A DNA stretch of 64,000 nt. It comes from Psychrobacter pygoscelis. Lineage in GTDB: Bacteria > Pseudomonadota > Gammaproteobacteria > Pseudomonadales > Moraxellaceae. The position numbers and the translations under genes were made by a program. Location: the NCBI RefSeq assembly GCF_004335015.1, contig NZ_RQRU01000002.1, positions 806,001 to 870,000 on the forward strand, written 5' to 3'. Of this stretch, positions 26,756-35,927 are shown piece by piece (the stretch's first letter is position 1; each line of letters opens with the position of its first letter). The notes below the pieces were generated by a model. It did not search any database and was not told where the DNA came from. It saw only the letters and a list, made by a program, of their open reading frames with translations.

Positions 26756-27958
26756 TTAAAGTGCGGCTATCAATGCTTGATGCTCGCCATCATCAATAGC
26801 TGCATTTAATACCAGACGAATCCGTGCGCTACCTTTGGGTACAGTAGGTGGCCGGATAGGTAAGGCATAAAACCCAGCTTCACGTAGCTCAGTCGCTTTA
26901 TTGACTGCGGCAGCATTACTGCCCAAGATATAAGGCACAATGTGTGAGTCTGATGGGCAGTCATTCGAGCTAATTTGGTTGATAGCCTCTTTTAGAGCTG
27001 CTGAGAGTCTGGCTAGTCGCGCGCGCTTGTAGGTGTAAAGCGGCATCTTAGACAATATAAATCGGCTCCAAGCATGGTTGATTGGGGGCAGCGCCGTACT
27101 ATAGATGAGCGGGCGCATGGTATTGATGAGCCACAATCTTACGGTAGGGTGGCAGAGCACATAAGCACCCATTGAAGCCATGGCCTTACCAAAAGTGCCA
27201 ATGAGATAATCGATATCTGTCAGCGTAGCCGTTTGTTCTGCTAGGCCAAGACCAAAATGCCCGATAGCGCCGACAGCATGAGCCTCGTCCACATACAGCT
27301 CAATACGCTCGTCGCTACGCTTGATAGTCACTAAGTCTTTTAAGTCTGCAAAGTCGCCATCCATACTAAACAGACTTTCGGTAACGATAATAATGCGCTC
27401 ATAATCCTCATTGGCTTTAGCAAGTAATTGGCGCAAATGATGATGGTCGTTATGGCGATAACGCTTATAATCGCAGCGGCTTAATTGAATTCCTTCTATA
27501 ATACTGGCATGCACCAGCTTATCCGCCAAGATAAGCGTCTTTAAAGGTAGCTTTGTGAGGGCAGGTAGTAAGCCAACATTGGCATGATAACCACTATTAA
27601 AGACCAATGCTGCGCGCGGGCAGGATAAAGAAGAAATAGAGCCGTTCGCTGATACGGCTAAATGAAACCAGTGGACAAGGTCTTGCTCTAAGCCGTCGGT
27701 CTGCTCATTATTGCCGGTTAATAATCTGGATGACGAGGCGCTAAATCTTATGCTATTGACGTCAGTAGTCTGCCAAAACTCGTCTATTAATTGATTATCG
27801 GCCGCCAGACCTAGATAGTCATTGGATGAGACGTTAATAAGCCGCTGTTGATTGGCGACTATATAGCGACCGTCATGGTGCAGTGGCGGTATAGCTCGCT
27901 GCTGGTCGGCTCGGCTTAGCTCGGTCAGTTGGTCTTGATAATCATCTAGAGCAGTCAT
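26756..27958 (-). CDS. bioF: 8-amino-7-oxononanoate synthase
   Basis: PLP enzyme joining pimeloyl-ACP/CoA and alanine in biotin synthesis, 400 residues. Family features: SNDYLGLA near residue 45, FNSGYHANVGLL near 118, VDEAHAVGAIGHFG (PLP Asp/His), and the Schiff-base lysine in GTFGKAMASMGAYV near 250. A Cys/Ser-rich insert SSLSCPRAALVFNS occurs before the glycine turn. First gene of a bioF-bioC pair. Confidence 0.93.
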   Translation of the reverse strand: MTALDDYQDQLTELSRADQQRAIPPLHHDGRYIVANQQRLINVSSNDYLGLAADNQLIDEFWQTTDVNSIRFSASSSRLLTGNNEQTDGLEQDLVHWFHLAVSANGSISSLSCPRAALVFNSGYHANVGLLPALTKLPLKTLILADKLVHASIIEGIQLSRCDYKRYRHNDHHHLRQLLAKANEDYERIIIVTESLFSMDGDFADLKDLVTIKRSDERIELYVDEAHAVGAIGHFGLGLAEQTATLTDIDYLIGTFGKAMASMGAYVLCHPTVRLWLINTMRPLIYSTALPPINHAWSRFILSKMPLYTYKRARLARLSAALKEAINQISSNDCPSDSHIVPYILGSNAAAVNKATELREAGFYALPIRPPTVPKGSARIRLVLNAAIDDGEHQALIAAL

Positions 27959-28403
27959 GGTCGAGGCTCAATCAAAAGGAAGTGAATAAAAATTAGAGAG
28001 TAGCGCGTCCGTGAGCTAAAATCACTAATGAAGTAGCTTATTATATATTGCTAATGCCTGCCTTTATAAAGATCCTCTTTATATTTAGCCAATGGATAGC
28101 AATTTAACCAGCGATTGATAAAGACTTAACCTATGATTGTTGCGTAATTGCACAATAACGCGGTAAATGTAACACTTAATTTCATAAGCCCGTCTTTGTA
28201 ACTATTCAAACCATAAACAATTGCAAAACTTAACGCCCAACCTATCAAACACTGACAGAGTGCTCGAAATATTTTGTTACTATGAATTCATCGTTAACAA
28301 GCAACGAAATTAAGCAGTTATTTATAAGTAACTTCTTATTAGAACGCTTTAATTAGAAATCGCTTAATCAGACTGCTTGTATAATTTACTTAAGGAGATA
28401 ACG
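27959..28403. other. Intergenic region between divergent bioF and the OMP gene
   Basis: 445 AT-rich bases with no supportable ORF. It must hold the promoters of bioF (minus) and of the outer-membrane protein gene (plus). Confidence 0.6.
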
Positions 28404-28982
28404 ATGAATACTTTACAAAAAACTCTAATCGCTCTAGCAACTGGTTCATTACTAAGCGTAAGCGCTCAAGCTGCTGTAAGTTATGCAGGTCAGCCTTATG
28501 TAGGTGTTAAAGTTGGTCAGATTGATGCTGATACTGATCTAGGCTCATTAGATAAGTCTACTGCATACGGTGTCTATGGTGGTTACAACTTTGATCCTAA
28601 TGTTGGTGTTGAAGTTGAATATCTAGGATCTGACGATTCAGATTACACTTATACCAAAAATGGTGTTACTAGCACCGGTGAAGGTGATGTAAAAACGTAT
28701 GGTGCTTATGGTACTTACCGTTATTACCTTCCTAATATGAGTGGCTTATACGCTAAAGGTAAGCTAGGTGTTGCCAAAACTGATGTTGAAGCAGCAACTA
28801 CTCCAGTAAAAGTAGGCGACAGAAACGTATCTAGAGCATCAGTAGATTCAAGCTCAACTGGCATTGCTGGTGGCGTTGGTATCGGATTTGCTCCTAGCGC
28901 TAACGTTGGTATCGAAGCTGAATACTCAAAAGTAGGTAGTGACGCTGATCTAATCAGTCTTGGTGCTCATCTTAAATTCTAA
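28404..28982 (+). CDS. Outer-membrane beta-barrel protein (opacity/OmpA-barrel type)
   Basis: Secreted protein of 192 residues. The ATG at 28404 follows AAGGAG and gives a clean signal peptide of 23 residues ending SVSAQA. The mature part is a series of alternating aromatic/polar strands with Gly-rich turns (YVGVKVGQID, YGVYGGYNFDPNVGVEVEY, YGTYRYYLP) and ends in LGAHLKF, a C-terminal Phe as needed for outer-membrane insertion. Eight strands are likely. Function cannot be told from sequence; porin-like, adhesin and structural roles are all known in this group. Strong terminator downstream. Confidence 0.85.
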   Translation: MNTLQKTLIALATGSLLSVSAQAAVSYAGQPYVGVKVGQIDADTDLGSLDKSTAYGVYGGYNFDPNVGVEVEYLGSDDSDYTYTKNGVTSTGEGDVKTYGAYGTYRYYLPNMSGLYAKGKLGVAKTDVEAATTPVKVGDRNVSRASVDSSSTGIAGGVGIGFAPSANVGIEAEYSKVGSDADLISLGAHLKF

Positions 28983-29017
28983 TATTGTCTATTAATGACT
29001 ATATATGAATAACAAAA

Positions 29018-29048
29018 GACGGTTGCAATTGCAGCCGTTTTTTTTGGT
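29018..29048 (+). terminator. Terminator of the OMP gene
   Basis: ACGGTTGC-AATT-GCAGCCGT hairpin (one G-U pair) followed by eight T. Confidence 0.88.
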
Positions 29049-29192
29049 TAAAATAATTGTGGTCAAATTATGCTACATTAATTAGGCAGTTATTAGCTTT
29101 TATAATGATTATGCCAGTCAATCATTAGCATAAGGAATTGCCTATACTAGTATTGATTTATAGTCTAATAAAGCACGAATGGGGAGAGTCAA

Positions 29193-29684
29193 ATGATCAT
29201 TGAACCATGGCACTGGTTGGTACTAGGAATGGTGTTGGTTATCGCAGAGATGTTCATTCCAACATTTGCAAGTCTATGGTTTGGCCTTGCTGCGATTATT
29301 GTCGCTGCTTTAGCTTGGCTGCTACCCCTTTCTTTGTTTGCCGAGATTCTTATCTGGCTCATACTGTCTGCGGTGTTTGTTTTTGCTTGGTTTAAGTATA
29401 TTAAGCCATTATCGGTAGACCGTACCAAAGCTGGCCTTGGCGGGGCAGTGATCGTCGGGGAGATTGGCATGATTGTCGTCAAGCCGCGTCCTGATCAGGT
29501 GGGTACTGTACGCTTTAATGTGCCCATTGTCGGTGCGGACGAGTGGCGTTGCCGTACCCGCGGAGAAGAGGTCGATATCGGAGATCGGGTTATAGTGACC
29601 GATATTGTCGGTAATGAGCTGGTCGTTAGTCGTGCCAAAACTATGGCAGAGCTGAGCTTGACTCAGAATAATAAAAATCAGTAG
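29193..29684 (+). CDS. NfeD-family membrane protein
   Basis: Protein of 163 residues with three membrane helices in the first ~75 residues (WHWLVLGMVLVIAEMF, LWFGLAAIIVAALAWLLP, ILIWLILSAVFVFAWF) and a C-terminal OB-fold domain (about 85-150, with VRFNVPIVGADEWRCR and VIVTDIVGNELVV). This is the short NfeD type. It is paired with an SPFH gene nine bases downstream, the usual partner, with which it forms membrane microdomain complexes. Confidence 0.92.
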   Translation: MIIEPWHWLVLGMVLVIAEMFIPTFASLWFGLAAIIVAALAWLLPLSLFAEILIWLILSAVFVFAWFKYIKPLSVDRTKAGLGGAVIVGEIGMIVVKPRPDQVGTVRFNVPIVGADEWRCRTRGEEVDIGDRVIVTDIVGNELVVSRAKTMAELSLTQNNKNQ

Positions 29685-29693
29685 GGGCAGATT

Positions 29694-30554
29694 ATGGGAA
29701 GTTTTAGTATTGTCATGTTAGTGTTAATAGCGCTGGTGGTATTCACCGTGTTTAAAGGGGTAAGAATCGTTCCGCAAGGCTATAAATGGATCGTTCAGCG
29801 CCTTGGTAAATACAGCCAGACCTTAGAGCCAGGGCTGAATATTATTATCCCTTATGTGGATAATGTTGCCTATAAAGTAACGACTAAAGATATTGTACTA
29901 GATATTCCGTCTCAAGAAGTTATTACCCGCGATAACGTCGTGATTATTGCCAATGCGGTTGCGTATATTAATATCGTCCGGCCGGATAAAGCAGTTTACG
30001 GTATTGAGGACTATGAGTATGGTATCCGTAATCTAGTTCAGACCTCTCTGCGCTCGATCATCGGTGAGATGGATCTGGACAACGCCCTCTCAAGTCGAGA
30101 TCAGATCAAAGCATTACTTAAGCAAGCTATCTCAGAGGACATCTCAGACTGGGGCATTACGCTAAAGACAGTAGAGATTCAAGATATCAACCCGTCAGCA
30201 ACCATGCAGATGGCGATGGAGGAACAGGCGGCAGCCGAGCGGCAACGCCGAGCGACAGTTACCCGCGCTGATGGTCAGAAACAAGCCGCAATTTTGGAGG
30301 CCGATGGTCGACTAGAAGCCTCGCGCCGCGATGCTGAAGCGCAAGTGGTCTTAGCCAAAGGGTCTGAAGAGGCCATCCGCCTTATCACCAATGTGGTCGG
30401 TGAGGAAGAGATGCCTATCGTCTATCTACTCGGTGAGCAGTATATCAAGGCAATGCGTGAGCTGTCAGAGTCAGATAACGCTAAAATGGTGGTACTACCT
30501 GCTGATATTTTAGGTACAGTTAAGGGGCTGGTCGGCGATAAGTTAAAGATTTAA
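29694..30554 (+). CDS. SPFH/stomatin-like protein (QmcA-like)
   Basis: Membrane-anchored band-7 protein of 286 residues. One N-terminal helix (about 3-22) is followed by VRIVPQGYKWIVQRLGKY, the SPFH domain (about 25-185, with TKDIVLDIPSQEVITRDNV and IGEMDLDNALSSRD), then a coiled coil (about 175-240, AMEEQAAAERQRRA). It probably oligomerises with NfeD at the inner membrane and affects membrane protein quality control or organisation. Operon with nfeD. Confidence 0.93.
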   Translation: MGSFSIVMLVLIALVVFTVFKGVRIVPQGYKWIVQRLGKYSQTLEPGLNIIIPYVDNVAYKVTTKDIVLDIPSQEVITRDNVVIIANAVAYINIVRPDKAVYGIEDYEYGIRNLVQTSLRSIIGEMDLDNALSSRDQIKALLKQAISEDISDWGITLKTVEIQDINPSATMQMAMEEQAAAERQRRATVTRADGQKQAAILEADGRLEASRRDAEAQVVLAKGSEEAIRLITNVVGEEEMPIVYLLGEQYIKAMRELSESDNAKMVVLPADILGTVKGLVGDKLKI

Positions 30555-30720
30555 CGGCAGCTGCTCACAGTATAGCTTGAGTTGTCTTAAGGCTGTCGTA
30601 CAAAGTCCGGACATAATTGTAGGTGGTTAGTGATGGTTAACTGCCTATTTTTTTGCATTACTTTTGCATCACTATAGTCCATTCATTCACAATAATAGTA
30701 GTACAAGGAAGCCGAGCAGA

Positions 30721-30885
30721 GTGCTAAACAGAATGTTCTTGGGCTTCACTGCCGCAGTAGCCAGCTTATTTACGATAGCCTCTGCCAGCCTTCAGGCGCA
30801 AAGTCAGCAGCAAGCGATGTCATTTGTCCAAGGGTCGCCGCTACCTTATAGCTTGCTCGACAATAGATTGTCCAATCGTCTTTAA
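30721..30885 (+). CDS. Small secreted protein, hypothetical
   Basis: A GTG at 30721, ten bases after AAGGAA, gives 54 residues: a hydrophobic signal-like segment (FLGFTAAVASLFTIASASLQAQ) and a short polar tail of about 28 residues. An ATG at 30733 or a TTG at 30664 are alternative starts. No family recognised. A terminator follows directly, which supports a real short transcript. Confidence 0.5.
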   Translation: MLNRMFLGFTAAVASLFTIASASLQAQSQQQAMSFVQGSPLPYSLLDNRLSNRL

Positions 30886-30892
30886 TGTGAAT

Positions 30893-30921
30893 AAAAAGCG
30901 CCTAATCTCAGGCGCTTTTTT
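30893..30921 (+). terminator. Rho-independent terminator
   Basis: AAAAAGCGCC...GGCGCTTTTTT hairpin with a T tract. It can work in both directions between the small secreted gene and convergent hemN. Confidence 0.88.
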
Positions 30922-30960
30922 GGGTTACACAATTGTTTATGTTTAAATCACATTATTATC

Positions 30961-32538
30961 TTAAATCACTTTCGAAAATCTATCCTTGGACTTACTGGCA
31001 AGATAGCTGTCAAACACCATGGCTACGTTGCGTGCTAGCAAGCGGCCTTTTGGTAGGATACGAATGCCAGCGGCGTCCATATCGATAAGTTTGTCCTTTT
31101 GCATCTCGCCCAATTGAGCAATATCATCGATAAAGTAGGTAATGGCATCGATGCCAAATTGCCGATTCACATCTTTAAAATCGATATAGTCATGACAGAG
31201 TAGATTCATAATGACGTAAGCACGCAGACGGTCTTGAATACTGGTTTTGATATGTTTTACCGCAGGCAAGCGGCCACCATTAATAGCGGCTTTATAATGC
31301 TCCAGTGACACATCGTTTTGCAAGATGTGGCTCGCATTGTTGCCTTTACCGGCATAAAGGGTGCTATTAATCTGACTAATGGCTGAGACGCCAAAGCCGA
31401 GTAAATCACAGTCGCCCAATATCGTGTAACCCTGAAAGTTACGATGCAGCTTGCCTTCACGCTGGGCTATTGCTAGCTCATCATCAGGCTTGGCGAAGTG
31501 GTCTATACCAATATACTGATAACCTGCATCGCTAAGCGCTTTAATGGTATTGCTAAACATTGTGAGCTTTTCAGCGGCGCTAGGTAAGTCTTCGTCTTTG
31601 ATCTGCCGTTGCGCCTTGAAGCGACTAGGCAGATGCGCGTAGTTGAATATAGATAGACGGTCCGGGCTCATCTTGATGATACGGGAGACGGTATGAGCAA
31701 ATGTCGCTGGTGTTTGATGCGGCAGACCGTAGATAAGATCGATATTGATGGAGTTAAACTTGAGACGGCGAGCCTCGTCCATAACGCCTTGAATGAGCTG
31801 TTCAGACTGCACACGATTGACAGCAATCTGCACCTTATTGTCCAAATCTTGAACCCCGAAACTGACGCGGTTAAAGCCAAGCTTGCGTAGGGTTTCAAGG
31901 GTGGTCTCACGAATCTCCCTTGGGTCAATCTCTATCGAATAGTCGCCCCTACCGCCTTGCTCAGAAGGCAAGTCAAACTCAAACTGTGACTGCAAAAACT
32001 CCCACAGCGCCACCAACTCAGCATCAGTAAAGAATGTCGGTGTCCCACCACCTAGATGTATTTGCTGTACCAAGGGTTTTTTTCCAGACACTTGATTAGA
32101 CTGTTGCTTGGACTTAGGCGGTGTCAGTAAGGCACGCTTTTGTCTAATCTCGGCAAATAGGTACTCTAGGTAGTCGCCTGCATCGCTGTTCTTTTTAGTA
32201 ATAATTTTATTACAGGCACAGTAGTAGCAAAGATGCCGACAAAATGGAATATGAAAATACAGCGATAAAGGCGTATTGGGATCGCGGCTGGTAAGAATAT
32301 CTGCTTCGATTCCTGCTTCAATTGCTTGGAACTCTAGCGCGGTGGGATAGGAGGTATAACGGGGGCCAGAGCGATTATATTTTTGGATTAAATCTTCATC
32401 AAATATCAATTGCTGCACGGTGTCTGATGCCTCCGAAAACTGACGCTTTGCGTACGGACTAGTCGGTGTGAAGTTGGGGCGCTCAGTAGTGGGCGGCAGA
32501 TTGGCTTGATCAGAAAAATTGGTAGAAGATATAGTCAT
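30961..32538 (-). CDS. hemN: Oxygen-independent coproporphyrinogen III oxidase
   Basis: Radical-SAM enzyme converting coproporphyrinogen III to protoporphyrinogen IX without O2, 525 residues. SGPRYTSYPTA near residue 58 and the cluster motif FCRHLCYYCACN (C-x3-C-x2-C) near residue 97 are intact. QIHLGGGTPTFF, SIEIDPREI, FNRVSFGVQDLD and INIDLIYGLPHQT follow in order, and FGVSAISQI lies in the substrate region. The N-terminal ~45 residues are extra relative to E. coli HemN (457). Minus-strand single gene; no clear FNR box was found in the 380 bases upstream. Confidence 0.95.
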   Translation of the reverse strand: MTISSTNFSDQANLPPTTERPNFTPTSPYAKRQFSEASDTVQQLIFDEDLIQKYNRSGPRYTSYPTALEFQAIEAGIEADILTSRDPNTPLSLYFHIPFCRHLCYYCACNKIITKKNSDAGDYLEYLFAEIRQKRALLTPPKSKQQSNQVSGKKPLVQQIHLGGGTPTFFTDAELVALWEFLQSQFEFDLPSEQGGRGDYSIEIDPREIRETTLETLRKLGFNRVSFGVQDLDNKVQIAVNRVQSEQLIQGVMDEARRLKFNSINIDLIYGLPHQTPATFAHTVSRIIKMSPDRLSIFNYAHLPSRFKAQRQIKDEDLPSAAEKLTMFSNTIKALSDAGYQYIGIDHFAKPDDELAIAQREGKLHRNFQGYTILGDCDLLGFGVSAISQINSTLYAGKGNNASHILQNDVSLEHYKAAINGGRLPAVKHIKTSIQDRLRAYVIMNLLCHDYIDFKDVNRQFGIDAITYFIDDIAQLGEMQKDKLIDMDAAGIRILPKGRLLARNVAMVFDSYLASKSKDRFSKVI

Positions 32539-32919
32539 GGCAGCTGTCTTATTAGATGGCGAAGGGCGAGAGTAGAAAGGAGATAATTGAGCAGTTAATA
32601 GTGACTATTATAGCAAATTCAGACAATCCCATAAATATCATATGGGGTTACGCCTTTGGAGGTAGAAGATATGGATAGGTATAAGATTGATAAGAAAGCG
32701 TCGATGACGACCTGCTAGCTACTTACTACCGATATCTCTAGACGTTTGTAGAATAGTTGTATTCGACTCTCTTGTCCTAAGAGTAAGTAATCCTAATAGG
32801 TCATCGCACCTTAGACCTTTTAATAATATAAAAAAGGGCGTCTTAAACCACAAAGACACCCACATCGAAAAAACTGCTTTAGTTAAATTAGTTATCTTGG
32901 TACTACGAAGCCACGCACA
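32539..32919. other. Intergenic region upstream of hemN
   Basis: 381 bases without an ORF. The part near 32829-32861 is the terminator for hchA; the rest should hold the hemN promoter. Confidence 0.6.
32829..32861 (-). terminator. Terminator of hchA
   Basis: On the minus strand GGGTGTCTT pairs with AAGACGCCC (one mismatch) and is followed by TTTTTT. Confidence 0.75.
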
Positions 32920-33780
32920 TTAGAGGCTATTTTTGAGTAGCGCCTTGGTAATAAGCTTGCCAAAGTCATTTGCCGCCAATGGACTGGCCGCTGTAATGAG
33001 CTTGCGGTCTTTTTGACAAGTGTTGTCAGCTTTTTTATTGACCACTTTAACGCCTAGTTTTTTGAGTTTTTTACCAAATTTCCAAGGCATAGGTCCTGGT
33101 AGATAGCCGACTGTCGGTGTTTTACTGTCAACCGAATCAGGGAAGGCCGCCATCTTATAACCTTTATAAACAAAGTCCTTTTTACGGCCAGTTTTATCCG
33201 CTGCTAATAGAGCCGCAGGGCCATGACAAATGGCAAATACGAACAGGTCTTTCTTAGTTACCCATTCAATAAGCTGACCTACGTCTTCGTTCTGCGGCAA
33301 CCCCAGCATCGCGCCATGACCACCGGGAAAAAACACTGCCAAATAATCATTCGATTTAGCCATCTTATGACTGACAAAATTATGCAAACTTAGCGGCTGG
33401 TCTAACTGGCTACGATAATCATCATAAATAGATTTAACCGCCTCATCTTTTTCTGGCATTGCCCATTGCTCAATTTGTACTGGCTGGCCGGTTGGTGTCG
33501 CGATATCGACATCGAAGCCTGCTTTTTGTAAATGTAGCAGCGGTACAAACATCTCTACGGGATGATTGCCAGTAGAGAATTTCTTACCGTTTTTCATGGT
33601 CATAAACTGCTCTTCGGTACAAACCATCAATACCTTTTTATTACCCTGATAGCGAAGGCGGTACTCACTGTCATCATAGTCTGTCTTATTTTGGGTAGCC
33701 AGCTTAAGCGCAGTGGGTGAAGGCTCATAAGCCCCATCTTCGGTGGGCGTTGGTTTCATACCTAGTATTTTCTTAAGCAT
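32920..33780 (-). CDS. hchA: Hsp31-like glyoxalase III / DJ-1 family protein
   Basis: DJ-1/PfpI protein of 286 residues. The nucleophile lies in FAICHGPAALL (Cys near 184), and the acid in the HPVEMFVPLLHL segment. FFPGGHGAMLGLP (near 152) and MPWKFGKKLKKLGV match the HchA/Hsp31 subgroup, which acts as a glyoxalase III and holding chaperone. The start ATG has AGGAG eight bases upstream. Expected cytoplasmic role: detoxification of methylglyoxal and stress protection. Confidence 0.9.
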   Translation of the reverse strand: MLKKILGMKPTPTEDGAYEPSPTALKLATQNKTDYDDSEYRLRYQGNKKVLMVCTEEQFMTMKNGKKFSTGNHPVEMFVPLLHLQKAGFDVDIATPTGQPVQIEQWAMPEKDEAVKSIYDDYRSQLDQPLSLHNFVSHKMAKSNDYLAVFFPGGHGAMLGLPQNEDVGQLIEWVTKKDLFVFAICHGPAALLAADKTGRKKDFVYKGYKMAAFPDSVDSKTPTVGYLPGPMPWKFGKKLKKLGVKVVNKKADNTCQKDRKLITAASPLAANDFGKLITKALLKNSL

Positions 33781-34000
33781 GTGTGATCTCCTAAATTGGT
33801 GATGAAGTTAATGACTCTATCAATAAGTCACGATGATTGTAGAGTAATGACAAATGGTCTGGATATATAGCAGACTTTTGTAGTGGTATTAAAGCGCTAC
33901 AAAGTTTTTTTGCCAAACTCCTAGCAATCTTCTATTATCAATAACTTGTAAGAAAAATTAATCAATCAATATAACAAATAAAAATAACCTAAGGTATGCT

Positions 34001-35611
34001 ATGTCATTTGCTCAAGTCCATACCCGCTCCGTCGTTGGGCTGCATGCACCAGAAGTCATGGTCGAGGTTCATCTGTCGCAAGGCCTACCTGCTTTAACCA
34101 TTGTGGGATTGCCTGAAGCCGCCGTTCGTGAGAGCAAAGACCGCGTGCGCTCGGCAATTATCAATTCTAACTTTCAGTTTCCTAATCGCCGCCTGACGAT
34201 TAATTTAGCCCCTGCTGACCTGCCTAAAGACGGTGCACGGCTGGATCTACCTATCGCTATGGGTATTCTCGCGGCTAGCGGTCAGATTGAGCCGGACTGG
34301 CTGCATGATTATGAATTCGTCGGTGAGTTAGCATTAAATGGTGACCTGCGACCTGTGGCAGGTAGCTTGGCGGTAGCGCGGGCTATTAAGTCGCAACATA
34401 ATAAGGGCATTAAACATAACCAAGACGCAGATAGCAGTGAGATTGATAAGGGTACGAGAAGTAAGAATAAAGAAGGGACTAAGAAAAGTGCACCGAGAAA
34501 ACTTATCGTCCCTGCCGCCAATGGGGTAGAGGCCAGCCGTGTTGCTGGCGTGACTGTCTTTGCCGCGCCAACGCTCAAAGCAGTCTGCGAGCACTTACAG
34601 GCCGAGCATGACTCGTCACGCTCGGCACAGGCGACCGAAAATCTACTCAAGGCGGTAGTGGCCAAGGTTATGCCTATCACCGTCAACTACAAAGTTGACT
34701 TGGCTGATGTCAAGGGTCAGCATCATGCTAGGCGCGCGTTAGAGATTGCCGCTGCGGGTGGGCACTCGTTACTGTTTACCGGACCGCCCGGCTCTGGTAA
34801 GACGCTGATGGCCTCACGGCTGCCGACCATCTTGCCTGACCTCAGTGACGAAGAGGCGCTTGAAGTTGCCAGTACCTATTCTGTGGCCGATACCGAATAC
34901 CACTATGGCACGCGGCCCTTTCGAGAAATTCACCATACGATTTCGGCCGTGGCTTTAGTGGGCGGTGGCTCGCGGCCCAAACCCGGCGAGATCACCTTGG
35001 CGAATAAAGGCGTGTTGTTTTTGGATGAGATGCCCGAATTTGACCGCAAAGTATTAGAAGTATTGCGCCAGCCGCTAGAGTCTAAGCAGATTACCATTAG
35101 CCGAGCCAACCAGCAAGCGACGTTCCCTGCTAACTTTCAGTTGGTCGCTGCCATGAATCCTTGCCCTTGCGGCTATCAAGGTGACCCTTCGGGGCGATGT
35201 CGTTGCCGTCCAGAGCAGATTCAACGCTACCAAGACAAAATATCAGGACCACTGCTCGACCGAATCGATTTGCATGTCAACGTGCCCGCCTTGCCGATTA
35301 GTGATTTGCAAAATGCCAGCAGCGGCGAGGCCTCAGAGGTAGTGCGCGAGCGCGTCACCCAAGCTTACGCGCGCCAGCAGGCAAGGCAATCCAAACCCAA
35401 CAGCGAGCTGGCCCCTAGCGAATTAGACGCTATAGTGGCTCTTGGTGAGGCGGAAAAGCAGCTGCTACAAGTGGCTCAGTCGCGTCTTAACCTCTCGGCT
35501 CGCGGTTACCACCGAGTGTTGCGCGTCGCCCGTACCATCGCTGACCTTGCGTCCAGTGAGGTCATTCAAGCTGGCCATTTGACCGAAGCATTAAGCTATC
35601 GCGGGAATTAG
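34001..35611 (+). CDS. comM: ComM/YifB family AAA+ helicase
   Basis: Mg-chelatase-like AAA+ protein of 536 residues. ComM drives branch migration during natural transformation in Vibrio and Acinetobacter. An N-terminal ChlI-type domain (GLHAPEVMVEVHLSQGLPALTIVGLPE) is followed by Walker A GPPGSGKT near residue 262, Walker B LFLDEMPEF near 345 and NPCPCGYQGDPSGRCRC (Zn-like cysteines) near 385. A Lys/Asp-rich insert at about 128-170 is unusual and non-conserved. Together with dprA it supports transformability. Confidence 0.93.
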   Translation: MSFAQVHTRSVVGLHAPEVMVEVHLSQGLPALTIVGLPEAAVRESKDRVRSAIINSNFQFPNRRLTINLAPADLPKDGARLDLPIAMGILAASGQIEPDWLHDYEFVGELALNGDLRPVAGSLAVARAIKSQHNKGIKHNQDADSSEIDKGTRSKNKEGTKKSAPRKLIVPAANGVEASRVAGVTVFAAPTLKAVCEHLQAEHDSSRSAQATENLLKAVVAKVMPITVNYKVDLADVKGQHHARRALEIAAAGGHSLLFTGPPGSGKTLMASRLPTILPDLSDEEALEVASTYSVADTEYHYGTRPFREIHHTISAVALVGGGSRPKPGEITLANKGVLFLDEMPEFDRKVLEVLRQPLESKQITISRANQQATFPANFQLVAAMNPCPCGYQGDPSGRCRCRPEQIQRYQDKISGPLLDRIDLHVNVPALPISDLQNASSGEASEVVRERVTQAYARQQARQSKPNSELAPSELDAIVALGEAEKQLLQVAQSRLNLSARGYHRVLRVARTIADLASSEVIQAGHLTEALSYRGN

Positions 35612-35927
35612 GCTTTTGGCTTTGCTGTTGTCTCGGGACGAGGCACGGCCATAGCTTGGTAATAGCGCTTACCTATGAGCCTTATATCAGTAAATCCTCT
35701 TTAAAGGATTTACTCTTGCAAACCTTGAGGAGGATTAAGCGAAACGCTGTTTCGCCCGACGCAAGACAAGGGCTACGTCCGCAGTGTGCAGTGCTTTGTC
35801 TTAAAGGCTCTCATCCCTCTCTAAAGAACCCCAATAGCAAGGCCATTCTTTTGCTTTTTTGTCTTTGGCTATTTTCTTTACTTTGTTCCGCCCGCTAGCA
35901 ATCGGAGCAAAGTAAGTAAAAGCGCTA
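35612..35927. repeat. Probable dispersed non-coding repeat with hairpin
   Basis: 316 bases between comM and gph with no convincing gene. The 3' part holds an imperfect inverted repeat: TTTACTTTGTTCCG (35877-35890) and CGGAGCAAAGTAAG (35903-35916). The region's style (GC-rich block GCCCGACGCAAGACAAGGG followed by T-rich runs) resembles interspersed repeats known from this family, but copy number cannot be tested here. Confidence 0.4.

Noticed and set aside
32539..32919. FNR-type box before hemN
   Set aside because: No TTGAT-4-ATCAA-like sequence was found.
35656..35898. An 80-residue ORF between comM and gph
   Set aside because: Composition looks like a translated repeat element; no start signal.
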